This document shows, piece by piece, positions 17,645 to 28,715 of a stretch of DNA of 64,000 bases. Each line of letters starts with the position of its first letter. Within the stretch, counting starts at the first letter, position 1. The notes under the pieces are model-generated. The model was not told where the DNA came from and did not search any database. It saw nothing but the letters and a program-made list of their open reading frames with translations. Source of the DNA: JAOPZW01 sp963803375 (GTDB taxonomy: Bacteria; Actinomycetota; Thermoleophilia; Solirubrobacterales; Solirubrobacteraceae); contig CAWDMB010000001.1 of the NCBI GenBank assembly GCA_963803375.1, positions 124,001 through 188,000 on the forward strand, read 5' to 3'. Position numbers and translations under genes: made by a program.

Positions 17645-18549
17645 GTCCCGAGGAGACGCTGCGGTGGGAGGCCGCCAACCGCGTACGCGTGGCGGCGATC
17701 ACGTTCGCGGCCGCCGCGTGCACGCTGCTCGGCGCGGTGCTGTCGGGGATCGGCCTGCGCGGGCTCCCGAAGGCCGAGGACCGGATCCTCACGGTCGTCG
17801 ACACGCTGCGCCTGACCGAGGCGGGCCGGCCGATCCCGCCCGGCCGGCTCGCGACCCAGGCGCTGTGGATCGGCGACCACACGACGCTGCCGCTCCTCGG
17901 CGCGGTCCTCTTCGGGCTCGGCACGCTCGCGCTGTTCGTGCCGGTCGCGTTCCTCTTCCGCGCGACGCGCGCGCGGCGTCCGCAGCTCCCGCAGCTCGCG
18001 CTCGTCCTGGCCGCGATCGGCGCGGTCGCCTTCGGCCTCGGACGTCCGCTGAGCGAGATCTCGCGCTACGTGGGGGCGCGGGACTTCACGAGCTCCGCTG
18101 ACCGCTCGAACTCCGCCGCCGCCGACGCCCTGGGCGGCACGGGCGTCCTGCTCGGCCAGATCCTCGGACAGGTCGGCGCGCTCGCGCTCGGGTTCGGCTT
18201 CGTGCTCGTCGCGCTGAACGCCATGCGCGTCGGCCTGCTCACGCGCTTCATGGGCATCCTCGGGATCATCGTCGGCGCCACGTTCGTGCTGCCGCTCGAC
18301 CAGTACGGGGTCCTGCGGACGTTCTGGCTCGCGGCGGTCGGGCTGCTGTTCCTCGGGCGCTCGCCGCGCGGGGTGCCCAAGGCGTGGGCGACGGGCGAGG
18401 CCGAGCCGTGGCCCACGCAGCAGGAGCTGCGCGAGCAGCGCGAGGCCGCCCGCGCCGGCGTCGAGCCGCCGCCGCCGCCGCGGCCCGAGCCGGCGGGCGC
18501 TCCGCCGCAGACCGCCGAGCGCCGGCGCAAGCGCAAGCGCCGGACCTGA
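17641..18549 (+). CDS. Multi-pass membrane protein, unknown
   Basis: Membrane protein of 302 residues with about six helices, for example TFAAAACTLLGAVLSGIGL near residue 25 and IGDHTTLPLLGAVLFGLGTL near residue 80, plus a pair at 190-235. The last ~60 residues form a soluble tail rich in Glu, Arg and Pro ending in RRRKRKRRT, probably disordered and cytoplasmic. It is coupled by ATGA to the preceding small gene. No transporter or enzyme motif is seen. Confidence 0.78.
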   Translation: MSPEETLRWEAANRVRVAAITFAAAACTLLGAVLSGIGLRGLPKAEDRILTVVDTLRLTEAGRPIPPGRLATQALWIGDHTTLPLLGAVLFGLGTLALFVPVAFLFRATRARRPQLPQLALVLAAIGAVAFGLGRPLSEISRYVGARDFTSSADRSNSAAADALGGTGVLLGQILGQVGALALGFGFVLVALNAMRVGLLTRFMGILGIIVGATFVLPLDQYGVLRTFWLAAVGLLFLGRSPRGVPKAWATGEAEPWPTQQELREQREAARAGVEPPPPPRPEPAGAPPQTAERRRKRKRRT

Positions 18550-18733
18550 GCCCAGCGGTCCGAGCGCCCCGCGAGCCACTCGGCGATGTCCGGCCAGAGT
18601 CCCCGCAGGCGCATCGTGCCGCGCACGAGCCGGTTCTCTTGTACATCGACGTGATCCACTCGCGGTCGGCCGGTGGTGCACGTACCACCGCGTTCACTGT
18701 GCGAACGCCGCGGCGAGAGGGTATGGATGACCG

Positions 18734-19012
18734 ATGGCGACCGCGTCCGATGACGCCCGGCTCGGCGTGCGCCTCCAGCCGCGCGCGAGCCGCGACGAGG
18801 TCGTCGGGTGGCGGGCCGGGACGCTCGTCGTGCGGGTGACGGCGCCGCCGGTCGACGGTCGCGCGAACGACGCGCTGTGCCGGCTCGTGGCGCGGCGGCT
18901 GCGGGTGGCGCCGTCGCGCGTGGCCGTCGTGCGCGGGCACACGGCGCGGGACAAGGTAGTGCGCGTCGAGGGCATCGGCGACGATGCCCTGCGCGCGGCA
19001 CTCGGCGCCTAG
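18734..19012 (+). CDS. DUF167 (YggU-family) protein
   Basis: Ninety-two-residue soluble protein matching the DUF167/YggU fold: LGVRLQPRASRDEVVGW, then APPVDGRANDALCRLVARRL, then VVRGHTARDKVVRVEG. Structures of relatives are known but the function is not. ATG 18734 gives the full first strand. It converges on the GH13 gene, with 10 bases between the stops. Confidence 0.9.
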   Translation: MATASDDARLGVRLQPRASRDEVVGWRAGTLVVRVTAPPVDGRANDALCRLVARRLRVAPSRVAVVRGHTARDKVVRVEGIGDDALRAALGA

Positions 19013-19022
19013 TGGGCGCACG

Positions 19023-20540
19023 TCAGCCTCCGCTCGTCGAGTCCGGGCGCAGGAGCGCCCCGCCGTCGGGCGCGAGCGGGCCGCCGTCGCGTCCGTCGGT
19101 GCGGACCTCGAACGCCCAGCCCGCCGGCGACGTGGTCTCGCGCCCGCCGAAGCCGACCAGCACCCGGCGCCGGTCGCCGTCGGCCGCGCGCTCGAAGGCC
19201 AGGAGCCCCGCCGGCGCGTCGAGCAGCGCGAGCGAGCCGTGGCGCAGCGCGGGAGAGGCCCGGCGCGCGGCCAGGATCGAACGCACGAGCTGGAGCATCG
19301 AGGCCGGGTCGCCGCGCTGGGCCGCCGCGCTGCGCGGCCCGGGCTCGGGCGGCCACGGCAGCCACGGTACGGCCGGCCAGCCGTGCGCCGGGTCGGCCTC
19401 CCAGGGGATCGGCGCGCGGCAGCCGTCGCGCCTGCCCGGGTCCACGACGCGCTCGGACGGCACGATCGCGTCCTCGAGCCCGAGCTCCTCGCCGGCGTAG
19501 AGGAACGGCGTGCCGCGCAGCGTGAGCAGCAGCAGCACGGCGGCTCGTGCGCGGGCCTCCGAGCCCCCGAGGCGGGTCCGGATGCGCGGCTGGTCGTGGT
19601 TGGAGAACACCCACGTCGGCCACCGCGGGCCCATCACGCGCTCGACGTCTGCGATGCGCTCTCGCCACGCGCCCGCCTCCCACGCCACGGCGAGCGACGC
19701 GAAGTCGAACGCGAGGTGCAGCTCGTCGTCGGCGCCGAGGTAGGGGGCGATGAGCGCCGTCTCGGTCAGGTTGACCTCGCCGACCATCACCCGCTCGCCC
19801 GGATAGGCGTCGAGCGCGCGCCGGATGCCGCGCAGGAGCGAGTGCGTGCTCGCGACGTCGTGAAAGCCGACGACGTCGAGATGGCCGCCGGTGAAGCGCT
19901 CGGCCGGGAGGTCGGCGAGCGCCGGGTCCTTGCCGATGAGGTGCACGACGTCGGCGCGGAAGCCGTCGACGCCGCGATCCAGCCAGAAGCGCAGGACGCC
20001 GTGCATGGCCTCGACGACCTCGGTCTCGTCCCAGTTCAGGTCGGGCTGCTCGGGCAGGAACGTGTGCAGGTACCACTGCTCGGTGCGCTCGTCCCACGTC
20101 CACGCCGGGCCGCCGCCGAAGGCCGCCGGCCAGTTGTTGGGTGGGCGGTCCGGCGTGCCGTCGCGCCAGCGGTACCAGGACCGCTTCGCCGACACGCGCG
20201 AGGCGCGGCTCTCCACGAACCACGGGTGGCGGTCGGACGTGTGGTTAGGCACCCAGTCGAGCAGGACCCGCAGGCCGCGGGCGTGGGCGTCCTCGAGCAG
20301 CGTGTCGAATGCCTCCAGGTCGCCGAAGACCGGGTCGACGTCCGTGAAGTCGGCGACGTCGTAGCCGAAGTCGGCCATCGGGGAGGGGAAGATCGGCGAG
20401 AGCCAGATCGCGTCGACGCCGAGCCAGGCCAGGTACTCGAGGCGGCCCTGGATCCCCTCGAGGTCGCCGATGCCGTCGCCGCTCGCGTCAGCGAACGACC
20501 GCGGGTAGATCTGGTGCACCACGCCCTCCCGCCACCACAT
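19023..20540 (-). CDS. GH13 alpha-glucosidase / alpha-amylase family enzyme
   Basis: Alpha-glucan or alpha-glucoside hydrolase, 505 residues with no signal peptide, so cytosolic. The (beta/alpha)8 barrel motifs are in order: LDWVPNHTSDRHPWF (region I), RGVDGFRADVVHLIG (region II with the Asp nucleophile), MVGEVNL (region III with the Glu acid/base) and FSNHDQPRI (region IV with the third Asp). A C-terminal beta domain follows. The N-terminus MWWREGVVHQIYPRSFADA is typical of oligo-1,6-glucosidase, alpha-glucosidase and trehalose synthase-like members. The exact specificity cannot be told apart here. Confidence 0.92.
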   Translation of the reverse strand: MWWREGVVHQIYPRSFADASGDGIGDLEGIQGRLEYLAWLGVDAIWLSPIFPSPMADFGYDVADFTDVDPVFGDLEAFDTLLEDAHARGLRVLLDWVPNHTSDRHPWFVESRASRVSAKRSWYRWRDGTPDRPPNNWPAAFGGGPAWTWDERTEQWYLHTFLPEQPDLNWDETEVVEAMHGVLRFWLDRGVDGFRADVVHLIGKDPALADLPAERFTGGHLDVVGFHDVASTHSLLRGIRRALDAYPGERVMVGEVNLTETALIAPYLGADDELHLAFDFASLAVAWEAGAWRERIADVERVMGPRWPTWVFSNHDQPRIRTRLGGSEARARAAVLLLLTLRGTPFLYAGEELGLEDAIVPSERVVDPGRRDGCRAPIPWEADPAHGWPAVPWLPWPPEPGPRSAAAQRGDPASMLQLVRSILAARRASPALRHGSLALLDAPAGLLAFERAADGDRRRVLVGFGGRETTSPAGWAFEVRTDGRDGGPLAPDGGALLRPDSTSGG

Positions 20541-20658
20541 GGCCTGAGACTATGCCCGGCCGTCGGGCACCGGCGCTCGGTGACGGCGCGCGGGGGGACG
20601 TGCGCGGTTTCGGCAGCTACGCGAAGAGCGCCTCAGCGCTTGGCGAGTTAATCGACGA

Positions 20659-20675
20659 CGCCCGCCTCGCGGGCG
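20659..20675 (-). terminator. Short hairpin downstream of acs
   Basis: CGCCCGC, a 3-base loop and GCGGGCG form a compact 7-base stem 60 bases after the acs stop on the minus strand, before the GH13 gene. It is a plausible rho-independent-like stop in a high-GC genome, without a T run. Confidence 0.4.
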
Positions 20676-20734
20676 AGTAGGCGCCGTCGATCACACTCAT
20701 CGCCGACTAAGTTTGCCGGCGTCGCTCGGGCCGT

Positions 20735-22873
<2,139 letters not shown>

Positions 22874-23265
22874 CGCTCAACCTCCACTCAAGACGACGGC
22901 TCTCAGGATCACGGCCGCGCTGCCCGTCTGCCAGGGACGGCTGCGAGGCGAGGTGCCCCGTCCCGGATGCGGAAAACCGCCAACGACGGCGTCCGCCGGG
23001 ACCGGGCGCTGCACGTCGACATCAAGCCCCACGCCCGCGCGCGCCTCCCACTCACCCCAGCCTCTCCCGGGCAAAGCGGCGACCACGCGATGATCAAATC
23101 ACCCACGACGAGCAAAGTCCAGCAATGTGTCGGAATGGGCGATCCTTGCTCTCGCCGCGGAGGGGTCGCGCGCTCGACCGCGATTCGCCGCAGTCCTGGT
23201 CGGTGAACGGCCCGCGCACGAGCGACAGGCCGTCGCGGTACGGGCCATGCGCGCCTCGCCGGCGA
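22874..23265. other. Gene-free stretch upstream of acs
   Basis: 392 bases with no convincing gene on either strand. On the minus strand it must hold the acs leader and promoter. A short A/T-richer patch around 23090-23120 (containing TGATCA and TTGCTGGA-like runs) is the most promoter-like part, but I see no clear -35/-10 pair or operator. Short open frames here lack ribosome sites and family features. Confidence 0.5.
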
Positions 23266-23448
23266 TCAGGCTCGGCGCTCGACCTCGGCTTCGACGATCC
23301 TTCGCTGGACGTCGGTGAGCGCCGCGCGGTCGCCGCGCCGCAGCGCGGCCACGGCCTGGTCGAGCGTGAGCCCCGTGCCCGTGAGCACCGAGCCCACGAG
23401 CGGCGGGACGTCGGCCCCGCAGACGCCGGTCTCGCAGCCGTCGGTCAT
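23266..23448 (-). CDS. Small cysteine-containing protein, unknown
   Basis: Sixty-residue protein starting MTDGCETGVCGADVPPLVGS. It has a CxxxxC pair near the N-terminus that could bind a metal, followed by a helix-rich LTLDQAVAALRRGDRAALTDVQRRIVEAEVE segment in two stretches. It diverges from fabI, with 87 bases between the starts. No family is recognised; coding is supported only by composition and a plausible start. Confidence 0.5.
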   Translation of the reverse strand: MTDGCETGVCGADVPPLVGSVLTGTGLTLDQAVAALRRGDRAALTDVQRRIVEAEVERRA

Positions 23449-23535
23449 CCCGCGAGGATACCCGGCCGCTCGACACGGGCAGCACCGGTGTCGAACCCGT
23501 GTCGCCCCGAGCCCCGGAGCCGGTAGGGATGGACG

Positions 23536-24336
23536 ATGCTCCTCGACGGCCGCAGGCTGCTCATCACCGGCGTCCTCACCGACCGCTCGATCGCCTTCGC
23601 GGTGGCGCGGCGCGCGCTCGAGGAGGGCGCCGAGGTCGTCCTCACCGGCTTTGGCCGCGGCCTGCGGATCACCGAGCGCATCGCCCGCCGCCTGCCCGGG
23701 TCGCCCGACGTGCTCGAGCTCGACGTCAACGACCCGGCCCAGCTCGAGGCGCTGGCGACGGCGCTCGAGGAGCGCTGGGGCCGGGTGGACGGAGTGCTGC
23801 ACGCGATCGCCTTCGTGCCCCCCGACGCGCTCGGCGGACGCTTCCTGCAGACCCCGAGCGCCTCCGCCGTCGCCGCCTTCGAGACCGGCGCGTTCAGCCT
23901 CAAGGCGCTCACCGCCGCGCTGCTGTCGCTGCTCGAGCGCTCGGACTCGGGCTCGGTCGTCGGCCTGGACTTCGACGCCCGCGTGGCCTGGCCGTCCTAC
24001 GACTGGGCCGGCGTCTCGAAGGCGGCGCTCGAGTCGGTCAACCGCTACCTCGCGCGCGATCTCGGCCCGCGCGGGGTGCGCTCGAACCTCGTCGCCGCCG
24101 GTCCGCTGCAGACGGTGGCGGCGTCGACCATCGACGGCTTCGACGTCCTCGCCGACGCCTGGCAGCGCCAGGCGCCGCTCGGCTGGGACACGTCGGACCC
24201 CGATCCGGTGGCCGACGCGTGCGTCTTGTTGCTCTCGCCGCTCGCGCGCGCGGTCACCGGCGAGATCCTCCACGCCGACGGCGGCTTCCACGCGCTCGGC
24301 GCGGCGCCGGCGGCCACCGAGCAGCAGCCTCGCTGA
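23536..24336 (+). CDS. fabI: Enoyl-ACP reductase, InhA-like
   Basis: NADH-dependent reductase of the last step of fatty-acid elongation, 266 residues, short-chain dehydrogenase fold. The start LLITGVLTDRSIAF is the altered Rossmann loop of FabI/InhA proteins, and the active site reads PSYDWAGVSKAALESVNRYL with Tyr155 and Lys162 at the Y-x6-K spacing, close to mycobacterial InhA. The substrate loop LVAAGPLQTVAAS follows. It converges on the fab operon's tetR gene and completes the cycle of that operon (no other enoyl reductase is present there). Confidence 0.93.
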   Translation: MLLDGRRLLITGVLTDRSIAFAVARRALEEGAEVVLTGFGRGLRITERIARRLPGSPDVLELDVNDPAQLEALATALEERWGRVDGVLHAIAFVPPDALGGRFLQTPSASAVAAFETGAFSLKALTAALLSLLERSDSGSVVGLDFDARVAWPSYDWAGVSKAALESVNRYLARDLGPRGVRSNLVAAGPLQTVAASTIDGFDVLADAWQRQAPLGWDTSDPDPVADACVLLLSPLARAVTGEILHADGGFHALGAAPAATEQQPR

Positions 24337-24340
24337 TCCG

Positions 24341-24355
24341 GCTCGGTGGCCGAGC
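24341..24355 (+). terminator. Hairpin after fabI
   Basis: GCTCGG-TGG-CCGAGC, a perfect 6-base stem with a 3-base loop, begins 5 bases after the fabI stop. It could end fabI transcription and serve the convergent tetR-terminated operon from the other side. Confidence 0.4.
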
Positions 24356-24417
24356 GGTCACCGCCGGTCGCCACGACCGCGAAACGACGATCCGGCCTCG
24401 GCTCGGGCGCGCCGGCG

Positions 24418-25068
24418 CTACGACGCCGAGGCCACCGACGCCGCGGTATCCGCGGGCTGCGAGTAGACCGCGCGCCACCACAGCTCGGCGAGCACGCGGA
24501 TCGACTCGGTGACGTCGCCGCGGCGGAGCACGAGCTCGCGCGTGATGTGGCTCTCGACCATCGCCAGCAGCGCCTGGGCGCTGAGGCGCGGCGCGATGTC
24601 GTCGGGCGCGATGCCGCGCGCCTGGTCGCGGGCGATGCGAGCCTCGGCTCGCTCGACGAAGCGCATGAGGTACGGCGCCCACTCCTCGGGCAGGTGCTCG
24701 CCGCGCGCGCCCGAGAGCTGGGCGGCGAGCAGCAGCACGCGGGCGTTGCGGTTGACCACGCCCATGACGCGCGCGAGCCCGGTGCGCAGCTCGCGGCGGG
24801 GGTCGCCGTCGCCATCGAGGTAGGGCGAGGCCGCGAGGTACATCTCGCTGAACGCCTGCTGGATGAGCCGGTCGACGACCGCGCGCTTGTTGGGGAAGTA
24901 GAAGTAGACGGCCGTGCGCGACACGAACGCGCGCCGCGCGATCGCGTCCATCGTCAGCGCCTCGAAGCCCTTCTCGGCCAGCGCCTCGCGGGCGGCGGCG
25001 AGGATCGCCTCCTCGGTCGCGTTGCGCGTCTGGACCGCACGGCGTGCGGCAGACGCTGCGACCGTCAT
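24418..25068 (-). CDS. TetR-family regulator at end of fatty-acid operon
   Basis: DNA-binding protein of 216 residues. The HTH is AILAAAREALAEKGFEALTMDAIARRAFVSRTAVYFYFPNKRAVV split over residues 20-65; the remainder is a helical ligand-binding domain with a conserved Trp-Trp near the end (LAELWWRAVY). Its ATG overlaps the accD stop (ATGA), so it is the last gene of the fab operon. By position it may sense acyl-CoA and control the operon, in the manner of FasR- or FadR-type TetR proteins; the palindrome upstream of fabD at 30633 is a candidate site. Confidence 0.88.
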   Translation of the reverse strand: MTVAASAARRAVQTRNATEEAILAAAREALAEKGFEALTMDAIARRAFVSRTAVYFYFPNKRAVVDRLIQQAFSEMYLAASPYLDGDGDPRRELRTGLARVMGVVNRNARVLLLAAQLSGARGEHLPEEWAPYLMRFVERAEARIARDQARGIAPDDIAPRLSAQALLAMVESHITRELVLRRGDVTESIRVLAELWWRAVYSQPADTAASVASAS

Positions 25069-26423
25069 CGAGCGGTCTCCAGCGCGAAGGCGATCCGCTC
25101 GCGGGTCTCGGCCGGCGCGACGACCTCGTCGACGAAGCCGCGCTGGGCGGCGATCCGCACCGGCAGGTGCTCGGCGGCGTAGGCGCCCGCGAGCGTGTCG
25201 GGGTCGGCGCCCGCCGCGATCTCCCGGCGGTGGACGACCTCGACGGCCTGGCGCGGGCCCATGACGCCGATCTTGGCGTCCGGCCAGGCCAGCGTGAGGT
25301 CCGCTCCGAGGTCGCGCGAGTTCATGACGATGTGCGCTCCACCATACGCTTGGCGCAACGTCACGGTAACGCGCGGCGTGGTCGCCACCGAGAACGCCCG
25401 CACCAGCGACGCGCCGTGGCGGATGACGCCCGCCTGCTCCTGGGCGACGCCGGCCAGGAAGCCCGGCGTATCGACGAGCACGACGAGCGGCACGCCGAAG
25501 CGGTCGCAGAGATCGACGAACCAGGCGCCCTTCTGCGAGCTGTCGGCGTCCAGGCAGCCGCCGAGGTGCCTGGGCTGGTTGGCGATGATCCCGACCGGGG
25601 CGCCGTCGATGCGGGCAAAGCCGACGACGAGGTTGCGCGCCCACCGGGGGGCGAGCTCGAGCAGCTCGCCGGCGTCGACGAGCCGCGCCGCGACGTCGCG
25701 CACGTCGTAGACCTGACGCTCGCGCTCGGGCAGCACCGCGGCCGGGTCGCCGGGAGCGGGGTCGGCCGGCGGGTGCAGCGGCAGCGGGCCGCCCGCCTGC
25801 GAGGGCAGGTGCATGAGCGCTGCCCGGACGAGCTCGGCCGCGTGGACATCGTGCTCGGCGACGAGGTGCGCGACGCCGTTGCGCCCGTGGACCCGCGGGC
25901 CGCCGAGCTCGGTCGCGCTCACGCGCTCGCGCGTGACCTTCTCGACGATCGCCGGGCCGGTGAGGAACATCTTCGCCCCGTCCCCGGCCATCACCGTGAG
26001 GTCGCCGAGGGCCGGCGAGTACGCCGCGCCGCCCGCGCACGGGCCGCCGATGACGCTGACCTGCGGCACGGTCGCCAGCGACTGCGCGCGGAAGATCGCC
26101 GAGTACGCGTGGAGCGCCGCGACGCCCTCCTGCAGGCGCGCGCCGCCGGAGTGCGGGAAGCCGACGATGGGCACGCCGAGTCCGGCCGCACGCGTGATCG
26201 TGCGGGCGATCGTCTCGCCGCCGCGCGTGCCGAGCGAACCGCCCTTGAAGCCGCCGTCCTGCGCCCACGCGCAGACGACGCGGCCGTTGACGCGCCCCGA
26301 GCCCGAGAGCACGCCGTCGCCGACCGCGGTGCGGACCGGCTTGAAGGTGCCCGGGTCGAAGAGCAGCTCGAGGCGCGCGTGTGCGACGAGCGCGCCGGGA
26401 TGGACGTCGAAGACCGCGCTCAC
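25065..26423 (-). CDS. accD: Acyl-CoA carboxylase carboxyltransferase subunit
   Basis: Transfers carboxyl from biotin to acetyl- or propionyl-CoA, 452 residues with N- and C-terminal crotonase-like halves. SGGARLQEGVAAL and GGPCAGGAAYSPAL form the first acyl-CoA/biotin oxyanion site; VDTPGFLAGVAQEQAGVIRHGA and AYGGAHIVMNSR the second. It fuses the two halves as in actinobacterial AccD/PccB. The biotin carboxylase is not in the window. GTG start; upstream, a 26-codon linker joins it to fabF (see repeat at 26421). Being in the fab operon favours malonyl-CoA supply. Confidence 0.9.
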   Translation of the reverse strand: MSAVFDVHPGALVAHARLELLFDPGTFKPVRTAVGDGVLSGSGRVNGRVVCAWAQDGGFKGGSLGTRGGETIARTITRAAGLGVPIVGFPHSGGARLQEGVAALHAYSAIFRAQSLATVPQVSVIGGPCAGGAAYSPALGDLTVMAGDGAKMFLTGPAIVEKVTRERVSATELGGPRVHGRNGVAHLVAEHDVHAAELVRAALMHLPSQAGGPLPLHPPADPAPGDPAAVLPERERQVYDVRDVAARLVDAGELLELAPRWARNLVVGFARIDGAPVGIIANQPRHLGGCLDADSSQKGAWFVDLCDRFGVPLVVLVDTPGFLAGVAQEQAGVIRHGASLVRAFSVATTPRVTVTLRQAYGGAHIVMNSRDLGADLTLAWPDAKIGVMGPRQAVEVVHRREIAAGADPDTLAGAYAAEHLPVRIAAQRGFVDEVVAPAETRERIAFALETAR

Positions 26424-26500
26424 GACGCGACGTCCGGTGGGGACCGGCGAGCGCGGGTGAGGGACCGGTCACCGTGGCTGAGGGCCACGCGGGGGCTCAC
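26421..26500 (-). repeat. Translated linker element between fabF and accD
   Basis: An 80-base spacer that, read on the minus strand, starts GTGAGCCCCCGCGTGGCC and ends GTCGCGTCGTGAG. Its GTG overlaps the fabF stop (GTGA) and its stop overlaps the accD GTG (GTGA), so it is an open 26-codon frame. Start and end match the 56-base units between nuoG and nuoH (43519-43630), with an inserted middle. It places a purine-rich CCGGACG, comparable to CCGGAGG in the nuo units, about 8 bases before the accD start. Confidence 0.65.
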
Positions 26501-27738
26501 GCCTTCGCCACCGCCAGGCACGCGTTCTGGCCGCCGAAACCGAAAGAGTTGGAGAGCGCGAGCTCGAGCCCGGGCGCCTCGCGCGGGCCCTCGGGCACGT
26601 AGTCGAGGTCGCAGTCGGGGTCGGGATGCTCGTGGTTGAGCGTCGGCGGCAGCACGCCCCGGCGAACGGCCTCGACGCAGACGAGCGCCTCGACGGCGCC
26701 CGCCGCGCCGAGCAGGTGCCCGATCGCCGACTTCGTCGAGGAGACCGGCGGCGGGTTGCCGTCGCCGTTGAAGACCTGCTTGATCGCCAGGGTCTCGATC
26801 CTGTCGTTGAACGGGGTCGAGGTGCCGTGCGCGTTGATGTAGCCCACGTCGCCCGGTGCGGCGTCGGCGTCGGCGAGCGTCGCGCGCATCGCCTTCGTCG
26901 CGCCCTTGCCGGTCTCGTCGGGCATCGTGATGTGGAAGGCGTCGTTGGATGCACCGTAGCCCGCGATCCGCGCCAGCGCCGTGGCCCCGCGCGCCCGCGC
27001 GTGCTCCTCGCGCTCGAGGACGAGCACGGCCGCGCCCTCGCCCATGACGAAGCCGTCGCGCTGAGCGTCGAAGGGCCGCGAGACGCCCTCGCGCGACAGC
27101 GCGCCCATGCGCCGGAAGGCCGCGATGCACAGCCCGGTGAGGGCCGCCTCGGTGCCGCCGGCGATGACGACGTCGGCCTCGCCGCGGACGATCATCCGCG
27201 TGGCCTCGCCGATCGCGTGGCCGCCGGTCGCGCACGCCGAGGAGACGCTGAAGCCGGGGCCGTGCGCGCCGAAGCGCATGGCGATGACACCGGCGGCGGC
27301 GTTGGGCATCATCATCGGCACGAAGTGGGGGGAGACCGCGCGGTCGCCGCCCTCGAGCCAGCTCCGGCACTCGGCCTGCAGCGTGACGAGCCCGCCGACG
27401 CCCGTGCCGACGACCACGCCGAGGCGCTCGGGGTCGACCCCTTCGGCGAGCTGCGCCTCGTCGGCCGCCTGCTGGGCGGCGGCCACCGCGAGCTGCGTGT
27501 AGCGGTCCGCGCGGCGGATCTCCTTCGGGCTCATCGCCGTCTCGGGATCGAACTCCGTCATCGCGCCGACGCCGTCGGCGATGCCCGAGCGCTTGCCGAG
27601 CAGCGCCTCGAAGAAGGCGGCCGCGCCCTCGCCGATGGAGCTGACGACGCCGCGTCCGGTGACGACGACATCGCTGCGGGCGGACTGCCGCGCCGGGCGC
27701 GAGGCGTCGTGGGGGGAGGGCCCGGGGTTGGGTCTCAC
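26497..27738 (-). CDS. fabF: 3-oxoacyl-ACP synthase II
   Basis: Condensing enzyme that extends acyl-ACP with malonyl-ACP, 413 residues. The active-site Cys is in SSACATGGHAIGEA, the two His in INAHGTSTPFND and KSAIGHLLGAAGA, and the gatekeeper region is SFGFGGQNACL near the C-terminus. GTG start overlaps the acpP stop (GTGA). The ~20 residues before DVVVTGRGVVSSIG are Pro/Arg-rich and probably disordered. Confidence 0.95.
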   Translation of the reverse strand: MRPNPGPSPHDASRPARQSARSDVVVTGRGVVSSIGEGAAAFFEALLGKRSGIADGVGAMTEFDPETAMSPKEIRRADRYTQLAVAAAQQAADEAQLAEGVDPERLGVVVGTGVGGLVTLQAECRSWLEGGDRAVSPHFVPMMMPNAAAGVIAMRFGAHGPGFSVSSACATGGHAIGEATRMIVRGEADVVIAGGTEAALTGLCIAAFRRMGALSREGVSRPFDAQRDGFVMGEGAAVLVLEREEHARARGATALARIAGYGASNDAFHITMPDETGKGATKAMRATLADADAAPGDVGYINAHGTSTPFNDRIETLAIKQVFNGDGNPPPVSSTKSAIGHLLGAAGAVEALVCVEAVRRGVLPPTLNHEHPDPDCDLDYVPEGPREAPGLELALSNSFGFGGQNACLAVAKA

Positions 27739-28004
27739 GCGGTCACGCCCTCCTTCTCGCGCACGAGCTCCTGGACGAGCTGGGCGGCGTCGCCGACCGA
27801 CGCGATCGACTTCAGCCGGCCGTCGGCGATCTCGATGTCGTAGCGGTCCTCGAGCGCCTTGACGACCTCGACGAGGTCGAGCGAGTCGACGTCGAGGTCA
27901 GCCCAGGTGCTCTCGGCGGCGGCCTCGTCGGCGCTGGGGACCTTGATGGCGGTCAGCTCCTCGCGGATGGCCCCGATGGCTTCCTGGTCGGTGGGGATGG
28001 GCAT
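27735..28004 (-). CDS. acpP: Acyl carrier protein
   Basis: Carrier of growing fatty acyl chains, 89 residues, acidic. The phosphopantetheine serine lies in DVDSLDLVE near residue 41. Preceded by a clear AAGGAG ribosome site 9 bases before ATG 28004, the strongest such site in this operon, which fits the high amount of ACP a cell needs. The N-terminal part is a little longer than in E. coli AcpP. Confidence 0.95.
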   Translation of the reverse strand: MPIPTDQEAIGAIREELTAIKVPSADEAAAESTWADLDVDSLDLVEVVKALEDRYDIEIADGRLKSIASVGDAAQLVQELVREKEGVTA

Positions 28005-28034
28005 GGTTCGTTGCTCCTTTGGTTGCTTGCTCTC

Positions 28035-28715
28035 TTAGGCGCCGAGCGCCCCGTCCACGGCGAGCGTGGCGCCGTTGACGTACGCGGCCTCGTCGGAGAC
28101 GAGGAAGGCCACGGCGGCGGCGACCTCCTCGGGCCGCCCCACGCGACCCGCCGGCACGGCCCCGAGGAGCCCGTCGGACAGGTCGGCCGTCATGTCGGTC
28201 TCGATGACGCCGGGGGTCACCGCGTTGCAGGTGACGCCCTTACGGGCCATCTCCCGCGCCACGGTGCGCGTCAGGCCGAGCAGCCCCGCCTTGGCGGCGA
28301 CGTAGTTGGCCTGCCCGGGGTTCGCGCGCTCGGCGACGACCGACGAGACGTTGACGATGCGTCCCCAGCGCGCGCGCAGCATGTCGTCGAGCGCGCGGCG
28401 CGTGCAGTGGAAGGCGCCGGTGAGGTTCGTGTCCACCACGCTCGTCCAATCCTCCGCGGCCATGCGGATGGTGAGGCCATCGGCGCGCACGCCGGCGTTG
28501 TTGACGAGCACGAGCACGGGACCGAAGTTCGCGCGAACCTCGTCGAAGGCCTGCCCGACCTGCGCGGCGTCGCCGACGTCGGCGCGGACATCGCCGCCCG
28601 AGCGCCCGAGGCGCGCGACCTTCCAGCCCTCGGCCTGCAGGCGCTCGGCGACGGCGGCGCCGATGCCGCGCGTGCCGCCGGTCACGAGCGCGCAGCCGCC
28701 GTCAGGCGCAGACAT
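28035..28715 (-). CDS. fabG: 3-oxoacyl-ACP reductase
   Basis: NADPH-dependent SDR of 226 residues. The glycine motif is LVTGGTRGIGAAVAERL, NNAGV follows strand 4, and the catalytic triad is Ser (VNVSSVVAE), Tyr and Lys (ANYVAAKAGLLG). AVTPGVIETDMT and the DGALGA end are typical FabG features. Its start overlaps the end of fabH by 14 bases. Confidence 0.95.
   Translation of the reverse strand: MSAPDGGCALVTGGTRGIGAAVAERLQAEGWKVARLGRSGGDVRADVGDAAQVGQAFDEVRANFGPVLVLVNNAGVRADGLTIRMAAEDWTSVVDTNLTGAFHCTRRALDDMLRARWGRIVNVSSVVAERANPGQANYVAAKAGLLGLTRTVAREMARKGVTCNAVTPGVIETDMTADLSDGLLGAVPAGRVGRPEEVAAAVAFLVSDEAAYVNGATLAVDGALGA

Noticed and set aside
23099..23485. Short open frames on both strands between acs and fabI
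   Set aside because: Arg-rich shadow-type composition, no ribosome site and no family features, apart from the 60-residue frame at 23266-23448, which is kept with low confidence.
24341..24420. tRNA-like sequence after fabI (GGTGGCCGAGCGG resembles a tRNA-Ser/Leu D-arm)
   Set aside because: No matching acceptor stem, anticodon arm or T-loop can be built; the segment is better explained as a hairpin terminator.
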